From assembly GCA_964371655.1 (NCBI GenBank), contig CAYJOD010000056.1, positions 1 through 40,594 of the forward strand: DNA of 40,594 bases, read 5' to 3'. Source of the stretch: CAZGSN01 sp964371655 (GTDB taxonomy: Bacteria > Desulfobacterota > Binatia > HRBIN30). A program made the position numbers and the translations under genes. Of this stretch, positions 8,758 through 15,573 are shown piece after piece. The notes beneath the pieces are model-generated. The model searched no databases. It was not told where the DNA came from and saw only the letters and a list, made by a program, of their open reading frames with translations. Positions within the stretch are counted from its first letter, which is position 1, and the number at the start of each line of letters is the position of its first letter.

Positions 8758-8814
8758 GGCGCTTGGGTTTCAGGACCTGCTCTGCCCGTGACTGATTGTT
8801 TTTCGGCCCGCGCC

Positions 8815-8896
8815 CGTATCTCGTTGCTCGTATCGCGTATCTCGTCGGAGGCCGACGACGCAAACACGAGATACGCTTCACGAGATACGAGATACG
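8815..8896. repeat. Palindromic repeat built of GTATCTCG words
   Basis: 8835-8845 pairs perfectly (11 bp) with 8866-8876. Further copies of the word GTATCTCG and its complement CGAGATAC flank both arms, so the whole block 8815-8896 folds as one imperfect palindrome. With the next element it fills the 346-bp gap 8758-9103, in which I see no gene. Confidence 0.7.
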
Positions 8897-8970
8897 CGAG
8901 GCACGCCACGAAATTGATCGGCCTGAGGCGTGCCTCGTTCGCACCAGGGGACCGAGAAGCAAAGGATTCC

Positions 8971-9015
8971 GGGAAAGAGGGAAGGGCGCTTGCCAGCATT
9001 TCTTCCCTCTTTCCC
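8971..9015. repeat. Perfect 14-bp inverted repeat, purine/pyrimidine arms
   Basis: 8971-8984 (GGGAAAGAGGGAAG) is the exact complement of 9002-9015, with a 17-nt loop. Could be a dispersed repeat or a hairpin terminator of the dehydrogenase gene, though it lies more than 200 bp after its stop. Confidence 0.65.
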
Positions 9016-9103
9016 TTTGCCCCCTGCCAAGCCTGCGACGGCAGCAACTTAAGCTCGACAGGCAGCGAGCCACGCCCCGGCACATGTCGCTGCACCCACG
9101 CCA

Positions 9104-9604
9104 TTGCTTCCTTACAAAAACATCCTTTTCGTCTGCCAAGCCAACACCAGCCGTAGCGTCATCGCCGAGGCGCTGCTGCGACGGATGCTGGAAGAGCGTG
9201 GGCTGAGCCACGAAATCAACGTCCTGTCTGGTGGTATCGCGCCCTATGCGCGCGACGGAGCGCTGGTGTCTCTCGATGCCCGCATGGTCCTACGCGACGA
9301 GGGCATCGATATCCCCGCCGACTCGGTATCGACCGACCTTAAACGCAATCGCAACTTGGTCGAAGCTGCCGACCTGATCCTGGCGATGACCGAGAAGCAG
9401 ACCCAGATGCTGCGCGACCACTTCCCGGAAGCGGCCGGGAAGGAAGTGCTCACGTTGAGAGCTTTTGCCGGACTCAGCGGCGATATCGACGATCCGGCCG
9501 GCCAAGGCGAGCAGGTGTTTGCCGCTCGCCGCGACGAAATCAAAGCGTGTCTGCTGCGATCGATCGATCGCCTCCTGCCCGCACCCAAGGGGCGGTCACG
9601 CTGA
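9104..9604 (+). CDS. Low-molecular-weight phosphotyrosine phosphatase family protein
   Basis: 166 residues. The P-loop C11-x5-R17-S18 (VCQANTSRS) is the nucleophile signature of the family. The general acid lies in the later DP motif (Asp130-Pro131). The fold is also used by arsenate reductases and protein-arginine phosphatases; the size and QANTSRS loop fit the phosphatase branch, but the substrate cannot be set from sequence. The only in-frame start is TTG at 9104, giving MLPYKNILFV directly before the first strand. The 3' end overlaps the convergent gene by 9 bp. Confidence 0.85.
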   Translation: MLPYKNILFVCQANTSRSVIAEALLRRMLEERGLSHEINVLSGGIAPYARDGALVSLDARMVLRDEGIDIPADSVSTDLKRNRNLVEAADLILAMTEKQTQMLRDHFPEAAGKEVLTLRAFAGLSGDIDDPAGQGEQVFAARRDEIKACLLRSIDRLLPAPKGRSR

Positions 9605-9982
9605 CATCAGGACGGGTCGGAACCTCTGCCGGCGGATTGGCGCCGGACGGTGCTGATCCTTCCACTCGAGTAGTGCACCGCGCACACCTTGCGGATTGAA
9701 CCCGAACATCTGACACAGATTCACAAACGAAAACGGCCAGTCCCAGTCCGTGCTGTGCACCCAGTGCTCCGCTTCCATGAATTCGAGCTTGCGCTCGGGT
9801 GACTTGGCCCCAACGTTGCGCCGGTAGCTCTCGATGCCGTCGGCAAACACCGCCCACATCAGCCCACGCTCACCCGAGAGGTAAGTCGTGCCGTGTTCGC
9901 GTTGGAAGAACTGTTCCGGCAACACGGCGTCCGCTGCCATCATGGTTTGGAGAACGACCTCTGAGACGAATCCTGCTTCCAT
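9596..9982 (-). CDS. Conserved-looking small protein of unknown function
   Basis: 128 residues, no signal peptide or membrane segment. Trp- and Phe-rich motifs occur: FADGIESYRR (about 46-55), AEHWVHSTDWDWPFSF, NLCQMFGFNP. I cannot assign a family. The ATG at 9982 is supported by a good ribosome binding site (GGAGAGGTGACAA on the minus strand). The coding quality of this start and the compact soluble composition argue for a real gene. It is convergent with the phosphatase gene, ends overlapping by 9 bp. Confidence 0.7.
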   Translation of the reverse strand: MEAGFVSEVVLQTMMAADAVLPEQFFQREHGTTYLSGERGLMWAVFADGIESYRRNVGAKSPERKLEFMEAEHWVHSTDWDWPFSFVNLCQMFGFNPQGVRGALLEWKDQHRPAPIRRQRFRPVLMSA

Positions 9983-10228
9983 TTGTCACCTCTCCCCTTT
10001 TCGACGGGGTATGGCTGAAACCAAGCAACCCTTCGGCCAAAGAGAGCGGCGCGGAGTGGCGACGAAGTTTTTTTTGAATCGAGTTGACTCGCGTCCAAAA
10101 TTGGTCGTTGTGTCACTCGTTTGGCGGGCCGGATGCGAGCTCCCTCGCCGTGCTCGCAAGTGAGGGGATCGTTGGCAGGGGGACGAAGCGTTTGTGAATG
10201 AATCCAATGACCCCGTCCGCCCGACTTT

Positions 10229-10296
10229 GGTGCGCGCGGCGCACCCTACGGAGATCCTGAAAGGACGAGGGATTTGTAGGGTGCGCTGTGCGCACC
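10229..10296. repeat. 'GGTGCGC...GCACCCTAC' inverted repeat, copy 1
   Basis: Arms 10229-10249 and 10276-10296 pair over 21 bp with two mismatches. The left arm is identical to the complement of the right arm of the second copy at 15091-15159, so this is one repeat family with two copies in the window. Confidence 0.8.
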
Positions 10297-10481
10297 GAGG
10301 TTCGGCTTAGGTCCTGAATCGATTTATTCACAAGCTCGAAGGGCTACAAACACGCTCGGACAAGCGCTTGACCCTTTGCCCCGGACCCATCTGTCCGTTG
10401 GTGCTTACGAAATTTTCGAGACGTTCCCTTCGCCCGATTAATTCATGAACCGCCGCGTGCCTCGATACGCCGCTGATCCCT

Positions 10482-10640
10482 CGATACGCGGCCAGAAGAG
10501 GGCCGCTACTCGGGACGATCGGATCATCGGATAAGACGCGGCTACTCGGCACGAACGGAAAACAGAGTGTGGCAAAGAGCTATCCATTCGTCCCGAGTAG
10601 GAGCCCTCCTGAGTAGCGAAGCGTATCGAAGGGCTCTCCG
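10482..10640. repeat. 'GATACGCGGCCAGAAG / GAGTAGCGAAG' palindromic element
   Basis: 10506-10518 and 10588-10600 form a perfect 13-bp inverted repeat. The left flank (10482-10506) recurs at 26183-26207 with one difference in 25. The right flank (CTCCTGAGTAGCGAAG then TATCGAAGG) recurs at about 3847-3873. Three related elements in 40 kb show a dispersed family. Confidence 0.75.
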
Positions 10641-10683
10641 GGCTCCGTATCGACGGACAGGCGCGGCTCGTGAATATTCCAGG

Positions 10684-11550
10684 TTAGAGGTGCAAGGTTT
10701 CGCGGACCATCGTCTTGTACGCGGCCTGCAATTGAGCCGTGATGCGGCCGGGCTTGCCCGAGCCAACGCGGTGCTCGCCGACGCCGATGATGGGAACGAT
10801 CTCAGCGAGGGACGAGGACAAGAACGCCTCCCCGGCATTGGTCAGGACATCGGCACGGACTGCGGTTTCCCTGACAGAGAAACCGAGCCGGCGCGCCAGC
10901 TCGATCACCTTGCGGCGCGTGACCCCGGGCAGGATGCCTACTTCCGCCGGAGTCACGATCTTATCGCGGTCGACCACAAAGATGTTGCTGGTTGTCCCTT
11001 CTGAAAGTCGGCCGCGGCGATCGACGTAGAGTCCTTCGTAGGCGTCGTGTCGCCGCGCGATTCTCTTGCCCAACAGGGCCGGTAGATAACTCAGGATCTT
11101 ATGCCCGGCCAACGGCCCTTCGACCGCGAACGGCAGCAACTCGACGCGTACGCCGCGGCGCGCCAACTTGATCAGGCGCGGATCGAGTCGGCCCGCCAGC
11201 AAGATCAATGTTGGCTTGACGCGATTCGGCGGCAGCAGCGCCGGAGCCGCCGGACCGCGCGTCAGGACGATGCGAACCCACGCGTCGTCGCGGAGCGCGT
11301 TGCGGTCGAGCAGCTCCGCGATGGCGGCATCCCAGCTCCGGCGCGGCACCGGGAGGTCGAGGAATCGTGCCGACGCGCGCAGCCGCGCGAGATGTTCGTC
11401 GACGGCGAACACCTGACCGTCGTAGACGCGCAAGGTCTCGAAGAGCCCGTCGCCGTACTGAAGTCCACGATCGAAAACGCTCACGCAGGCGCGATCGGCT
11501 CGCACAACCTTGCCGTCCAGCCAGACGTATGCGGGCAAACGCTTACGCAT
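10684..11550 (-). CDS. pabC: Aminodeoxychorismate lyase (class IV aminotransferase fold)
   Basis: 288 residues. PLP-dependent fold-type IV enzyme: DRGLQYGDGLFET at 27-39, catalytic Lys151 in GHKILSYLP, the GRLSEGTTSN segment near 175, and GILPGVTRR near 200. By sequence alone it could also be a D-amino-acid or branched-chain aminotransferase. The direct overlap with pabB makes 4-amino-4-deoxychorismate lyase, yielding p-aminobenzoate for folate, the best call. The ATG at 11550 overlaps the pabB stop (ATGCGTAA arrangement, 8-bp overlap), so translational coupling is likely. No pabA-type amidotransferase is in the window. Confidence 0.85.
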   Translation of the reverse strand: MRKRLPAYVWLDGKVVRADRACVSVFDRGLQYGDGLFETLRVYDGQVFAVDEHLARLRASARFLDLPVPRRSWDAAIAELLDRNALRDDAWVRIVLTRGPAAPALLPPNRVKPTLILLAGRLDPRLIKLARRGVRVELLPFAVEGPLAGHKILSYLPALLGKRIARRHDAYEGLYVDRRGRLSEGTTSNIFVVDRDKIVTPAEVGILPGVTRRKVIELARRLGFSVRETAVRADVLTNAGEAFLSSSLAEIVPIIGVGEHRVGSGKPGRITAQLQAAYKTMVRETLHL

Positions 11551-12886
11551 CGAAGTTCGCGCCAACCGCTGCCAAGAACGAGTTGGCCTTGAGCAGCGTC
11601 TCGGCGTATTCCGCTTCTGGAATCGAGTCGGCGACCAACCCGCCGCCGGCGTGGTAGGTGACGCGGTCGCCGGTTACGGTTGCCGTCCGGATCGCAAGGT
11701 TGAAGACGGCATCGCCGTCCGCAAACAGCACGCCGATCGAGCCCGTGTAAAACCCGCGCTGTACGGGTTCCAACTCGTCGATGATTTCCATCGCCCGAAT
11801 CTTCGGGGCGCCCGTAATCGAACCTCCAGGGAAGGTCGCACGCAGGATATCGGCCAGCGAGACCTCGGCGCGGAGCTCACCCGCGACCTTTGAGATCATG
11901 TGGTGCAGGGTCGGGAAGCTCGTTACTTGCCCGAATGTCTCCACACCTATGCTGCCGATGCGGCAGATCTTACCGAGATCGTTGCGCTCCAAGTCCACGA
12001 TCATGACATGCTCCGCGCGTTCTTTAGGGTCGCTCGCCAAGGCGCGGATCAGTGCGGCGTCTTCACCCTCAGAGCTGCCGCGCCGGCGCGTCCCCTTGAT
12101 CGGAAATGTCGCCAGCTTGCTGCCGCGGCGCAGCAGAAAGCACTCCGGTGAGCTCGAAACCAGAGCGAAGCTCCCGCAGTCGACGAAAGCAGCAAACGGC
12201 ATCGGGTTGTGGGTTTGAAGCGCGGCGTACAGGGAGGCTGCCGCGAGTCCGTTCGCCGGCGCCGCAAACCGCTGCGACAGATTGACCTGGTATACGTCGC
12301 CCGCTCCGATGTAGGCGAGGACGGCGCGGACGGCGTCGATGTAGGCCTCGCGGCTGAAGTTGGATTCAATCGCGAGTCGCGGCAGCGGTGCCGTTGGTCG
12401 GCGCGACGCAGCGGCGGTGCGGAGCTTGCCGAGAATCGCCTGTTCGTCGACCTCGTTGTGTGGTCCGCTTCGAAGGCGGTAGCGCCGGTCGGCATAGGAA
12501 TAAGTGAGCATCCAGTCGTACGCCGCCGCATGCAAGACCGGAAGACGCAGATCGTCTGTGGCGATGGCGGGCAAGCGTTCGACCCAATGCCGGAGCTCGT
12601 AGCTCAGAGTCACGATCGTCGCGGTTGGCTGGAAGTGGGTGTGGAAGCGCTCGATCAGGGAGAGCGGCTCGCCGCTCCAGCGTTCAACGGAGCCATGACT
12701 GCGGACGGTGGCTTCGCCGCAGGCAGCGACTTGCAAGACGGCGCGCGGCGCGAAGCCAAGCAACGCCTCGCCGAGGCCCCAGGAAGCCAAGCCGCCGCCG
12801 TCGAGCGCGAACGCGAACGGCTCTTGCGCGCAGGCGGCGAGTAGTGCCGTCGGTGCGAGCGGCAACTCGACTTCTTGCGTCCCCAT
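11543..12886 (-). CDS. pabB: Aminodeoxychorismate synthase component I
   Basis: 447 residues, close to E. coli PabB (about 453). The C-terminal chorismate-binding domain has all hallmarks: GDVYQVNLSQRF near 196, PIKGT with Lys264 (the PabB-type nucleophilic lysine), HVMIVDLERNDLG, FPGGSITGAPK, and YHAGGGLVADS near the end. The Lys in PIKGT separates it from anthranilate synthase TrpE. The ATG at 12886 is chosen because AGGAAA precedes it by about 4 nt and matches the usual N-terminus; the frame is open further to 13024 but would overlap the divergent gene. First gene of the pabB-pabC pair; divergent from the HtrA-like gene, with a 94-bp shared upstream region. Confidence 0.93.
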   Translation of the reverse strand: MGTQEVELPLAPTALLAACAQEPFAFALDGGGLASWGLGEALLGFAPRAVLQVAACGEATVRSHGSVERWSGEPLSLIERFHTHFQPTATIVTLSYELRHWVERLPAIATDDLRLPVLHAAAYDWMLTYSYADRRYRLRSGPHNEVDEQAILGKLRTAAASRRPTAPLPRLAIESNFSREAYIDAVRAVLAYIGAGDVYQVNLSQRFAAPANGLAAASLYAALQTHNPMPFAAFVDCGSFALVSSSPECFLLRRGSKLATFPIKGTRRRGSSEGEDAALIRALASDPKERAEHVMIVDLERNDLGKICRIGSIGVETFGQVTSFPTLHHMISKVAGELRAEVSLADILRATFPGGSITGAPKIRAMEIIDELEPVQRGFYTGSIGVLFADGDAVFNLAIRTATVTGDRVTYHAGGGLVADSIPEAEYAETLLKANSFLAAVGANFDA

Positions 12887-12980
12887 TTGTTTCCTGCTTT
12901 GAGGGCACTGTTCCTTACCGGCATGCTTTGACGGTTGCAACACGGCAAGCCGTGTCCGAGCCGCGAGCTCCAAAACTTGA

Positions 12981-13880
12981 ATGAACGCTTCCGTCAAACT
13001 CCTCGAGTCGGTTATCCCAGCCACGGTCTCCTTGCACGTGCAGGTTCGGCCGCATCACCCTTCGGCACAGATCCTCGGCAGCGACCGCCAGGGGACGGGG
13101 ACGATCATCGATTCGTCCGGGCTGATCCTCACGGTCAACTACATCCTCCTTGGTGCCCAATCCATGACGGTAACCCTGGCGGGAGGCGAGCCCTTGGCTG
13201 GACGCGTCGTCGCCCATGATCTTGTCAGTGGCCTCGCTGTTGTCCGAGTCGAGGCCGAGGGCTTACCGACGCTGCCCCTGTCCACGTCGGAGTCGGTTGC
13301 GGTCGGCCAGGAAATCTTCATCATCGCCGCGGTCGCCGGGGACGATCGTCGCGTTAGCACCGGTGGCGTCACCGCGATGGGCCCTTTTGATGCGTACTGG
13401 GAGTACTCGCTGGAACAAGCGATCATCTCGTCGGCACCGAACCCCGGGCTCGGCGGCGGGCCCATGATCGATCGGCTCGGCCGTGTGATCGGGGTGACCG
13501 CGCTCGACTTCAACGAGATCGGTCGCTTCACCTTGGCGGTTTCTCTAGATGAGTTTCTCGCTCACAAAGGTGAGCTCCTGCGCTACGGCAAGCGCGTGAA
13601 CGCGGCTAGGCGCGCGTGGATCGGGCTGTATTGCTACACGTTTCGCGAACACGTCGTCATTGCCGGTGTCTTGCCGGGGTCGCCGGGTGAGCGTGCCGGC
13701 TTGAAATCGGGCGATGTCGTGCTTGCCGTGGATGGGCAAGCGGTTTGCGATCGTCGCCAACTGTACACGCACCTGTGGAGCCGATGTTCGGGCGACCCGG
13801 TCGAGTTCCGCCTCTTTCGCGACAACGAGGTCACCCGGCTCGTGGTCCCGGCGGGTGACGCCGAAGAGTTCTTCGCGTAG
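12981..13880 (+). CDS. HtrA/DegP-like trypsin-fold plus PDZ protein, catalytic triad lost
   Basis: 299 residues: a trypsin-like domain (about 10-200) and one PDZ domain (about 212-290; PGSPGERAGLKSGDVVLAVDG). Alignment by eye to the HtrA motifs shows every catalytic position changed. The His of ILTNxHVV is Tyr54 (ILTVNYILL), the Asp of DxxTDLAVL is Gly84 (DLVSGLAVV), and the Ser of NPGNSGGP is Gly158 (NPGLGGGP). The surrounding scaffold is intact, so this is a pseudoprotease rather than a decayed gene. No signal peptide or membrane anchor is visible, which suggests a cytoplasmic binding or scaffold role (inference). The ATP-grasp gene starts 4 nt after its stop, indicating an operon. Confidence 0.85.
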   Translation: MNASVKLLESVIPATVSLHVQVRPHHPSAQILGSDRQGTGTIIDSSGLILTVNYILLGAQSMTVTLAGGEPLAGRVVAHDLVSGLAVVRVEAEGLPTLPLSTSESVAVGQEIFIIAAVAGDDRRVSTGGVTAMGPFDAYWEYSLEQAIISSAPNPGLGGGPMIDRLGRVIGVTALDFNEIGRFTLAVSLDEFLAHKGELLRYGKRVNAARRAWIGLYCYTFREHVVIAGVLPGSPGERAGLKSGDVVLAVDGQAVCDRRQLYTHLWSRCSGDPVEFRLFRDNEVTRLVVPAGDAEEFFA

Positions 13881-13884
13881 CCAT

Positions 13885-15015
13885 ATGATCGCCGTATTGT
13901 ACGGTCGCGAGTTCGCGCCGTTTGCGGAGAGTGCGGTGTACGACATCTGCGCTGCCGCGGAAGAGGCCGGTGGCGACGTGCGGCCGCTGAGCCTGGAAGC
14001 CGCGCTCGCCGATCCGCTGCTGCGCGCCGAAGTGCGACGCCTCTACGTTCTGCCATTCGATCCGCCCGCATCGGCACGGCTCCCGCAACGCGCGGATGCG
14101 ATCACGACCTACTTAAAGAGCGTGTTCCCGCGCGTGGAGATCGTCAACAGCCCGGTCGCACACGAGCTGTGCTGGGACAAACTCGACACCCAACAACGAT
14201 TGGTCGATCGCGGCGTGCCCGTGCCCGACACCCTGGTGACATCCGATCCTGCCGAGGTTTACGAATTCGTCCGCCAACACGACCTGGCAATCCTCAAGCA
14301 GCGCTCGGGTTGCGGCGGACATGGCCACCTCGTCGTCTGGATCGAAGACGGTCGTTTGATCGGTGACGGTGGCAGCCGTCCGTACGAAATCGATCTCATC
14401 GCCGCCGGAGAGCCGCGGTTGATCGCGGAGCGACTCAGCTACCCGGCACCGTTCTACCTCCAGCGCCTGATCGGCGATCAATTCGCGGGCCAATTCCTGC
14501 CGGGGCAGATGCTGCGGGCCTACGTCGTCGATGGGCAGATCGGATTCTGGACGGAACGGTATCGCGACCATTATCGGCGGCCGAGCGACTGGATCATCAA
14601 TGTAGCTCGCGGTGCCAAGTATCGCTTCGTTCTCAACGTGAGCGAGGAGGCCAAGAAGCTGGCGCTGCGCGCGGCCGACGTCGTTGGCGCCCGCGTTGCC
14701 GCCGTCGATATTCTGCGCTCGTCAGCCGGCTTGCGGGTCTTGGAGGTCGATACCGACGGCTACCACATGATGATCGATCGACAGTTCAAGCTCATCCCTG
14801 ACTATCGCGGCTTCTTCAATCTCGACCGCTTCATCGCCGAAGCCCTTCTGGCGGAGCCGGCAGCGCCGGTACGGAGAACCGTCGAGTCCGATGACTCCAA
14901 GCCGCGTTCGCCGCGACTGCGATCGAGCGAGCCGGGCGCCCGCCCGCGTCGCCCGGGGCCGCCAGGACGAGGCGGCCCGCGCACCCAGCCGCCCCGTCGC
15001 GGCGGCCCGCGCTGA
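13885..15015 (+). CDS. ATP-grasp (RimK/glutathione-synthase-like) ligase with Arg/Gly/Pro tail
   Basis: 376 residues. Residues about 90-325 form an ATP-grasp domain: Lys138 followed by a Gly-rich loop (SGCGGHG, 141-147), a basic patch RLIGDQFAGQF, then metal-binding Asp275 (VDIL), Glu287 and Asp289 (LEVD, where RimK-like enzymes usually have Asn). Such enzymes form amide or peptide bonds through an acyl-phosphate. The last 48 residues are low-complexity, with 13 Arg, 11 Pro and 7 Gly, including GRGGPR and RRGGPR, probably disordered and cationic. The ATG at 13885 lies 4 nt after the pseudoprotease stop, so the two are probably translated together. Acceptor and amino donor are unknown. Confidence 0.82.
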   Translation: MIAVLYGREFAPFAESAVYDICAAAEEAGGDVRPLSLEAALADPLLRAEVRRLYVLPFDPPASARLPQRADAITTYLKSVFPRVEIVNSPVAHELCWDKLDTQQRLVDRGVPVPDTLVTSDPAEVYEFVRQHDLAILKQRSGCGGHGHLVVWIEDGRLIGDGGSRPYEIDLIAAGEPRLIAERLSYPAPFYLQRLIGDQFAGQFLPGQMLRAYVVDGQIGFWTERYRDHYRRPSDWIINVARGAKYRFVLNVSEEAKKLALRAADVVGARVAAVDILRSSAGLRVLEVDTDGYHMMIDRQFKLIPDYRGFFNLDRFIAEALLAEPAAPVRRTVESDDSKPRSPRLRSSEPGARPRRPGPPGRGGPRTQPPRRGGPR

Positions 15016-15090
15016 TTGCATGAGCGGGCCGTAGCCGGCGCGCGTGTCCGTATTTCTCAACGTGGGGTACCAAACGCGAAGCCTGATCTC

Positions 15091-15159
15091 GGTGCGCACG
15101 GCGCACCCTACAAGACACCAGGGAAATCGGGATAGGCGGTAGGGTGCGCCGCGCGCACC
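15091..15159. repeat. 'GGTGCGC...GCACCCTAC' inverted repeat, copy 2
   Basis: Arms 15091-15111 and 15139-15159 pair over 21 bp with one mismatch. Same family as 10229-10296; the loop sequences differ, so only the arms are conserved. Confidence 0.8.
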
Positions 15160-15264
15160 AATCGGGCGTTTGCCGGCGCGCTGTTCTGATCGCTTCACAG
15201 ATCCGAAGCCGACTTCGAATCCAGCCGGCGCAGGGTGGTGGGTCAGTTTGATATTTTGGCCCGA

Positions 15265-15363
15265 TGTCATCCCGAGCGGAGCGAGGATCTGCAGTGGAAT
15301 GTAGCGCCCATTGTGGTCCCGGAAGATTCCTCGCCGCGGAAATTGCGACGGCTCGGAATGACA
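15265..15363. repeat. 'TGTCATCCCGAGC' inverted repeat
   Basis: 15265-15277 and 15351-15363 pair over 13 bp with one mismatch and enclose GGAGCGAGGATCT on the left and AGATTCCTCGCCGC on the right, a second inner palindrome. From memory this word set is a very widespread dispersed element; unverified. Confidence 0.7.
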
Positions 15364-15573
15364 ATCAAACCGACTACTCGGCGCAAATTCGCATTGACAC
15401 TTCGTCTTCCTCTGTGTCACTTGAGGCTAGCGTCGAAAGCGGCGTTGCCTAATCATCACGCACGGAAGAGGGCGATACGCGAGGGCGGCGGACTCGTAGA
15501 TAGTGCTTGTGCATCGCTACGACGATGAGCGACCTGCGGTTGTCAGGTCGGCCATCACAGGAGAGGGATTGTA

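Larger units (their letters stand above)
9983..10683. other. 701-bp gap without recognisable gene
   Basis: Contains two palindromic repeat blocks (10229-10296 and 10482-10640) and a T8 run near 10069. Short open frames on both strands coincide with the repeats and have no protein-like features. Confidence 0.6.
15016..15573. other. 558-bp gap without recognisable gene
   Basis: Holds two palindromic repeats (15091-15159 and 15265-15363) and the leader of the subtilase gene, including a small hairpin (15530-15535/15545-15550) and a ribosome binding site AGGAGAGGGA just before the GTG at 15574. No coding potential seen. Confidence 0.6.

Noticed and set aside
9104..9604. Calling the phosphatase gene an arsenate reductase
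   Set aside because: No ars neighbours and no clear extra redox Cys set; family-level call kept.
10060..10080. T8 run as an intrinsic terminator
   Set aside because: No stable GC hairpin directly before it and no gene ending nearby on the plus strand.
12887..13024. Upstream extension of pabB
   Set aside because: Overlaps the divergent HtrA-like gene and lacks a ribosome binding site, while the ATG at 12886 has one.
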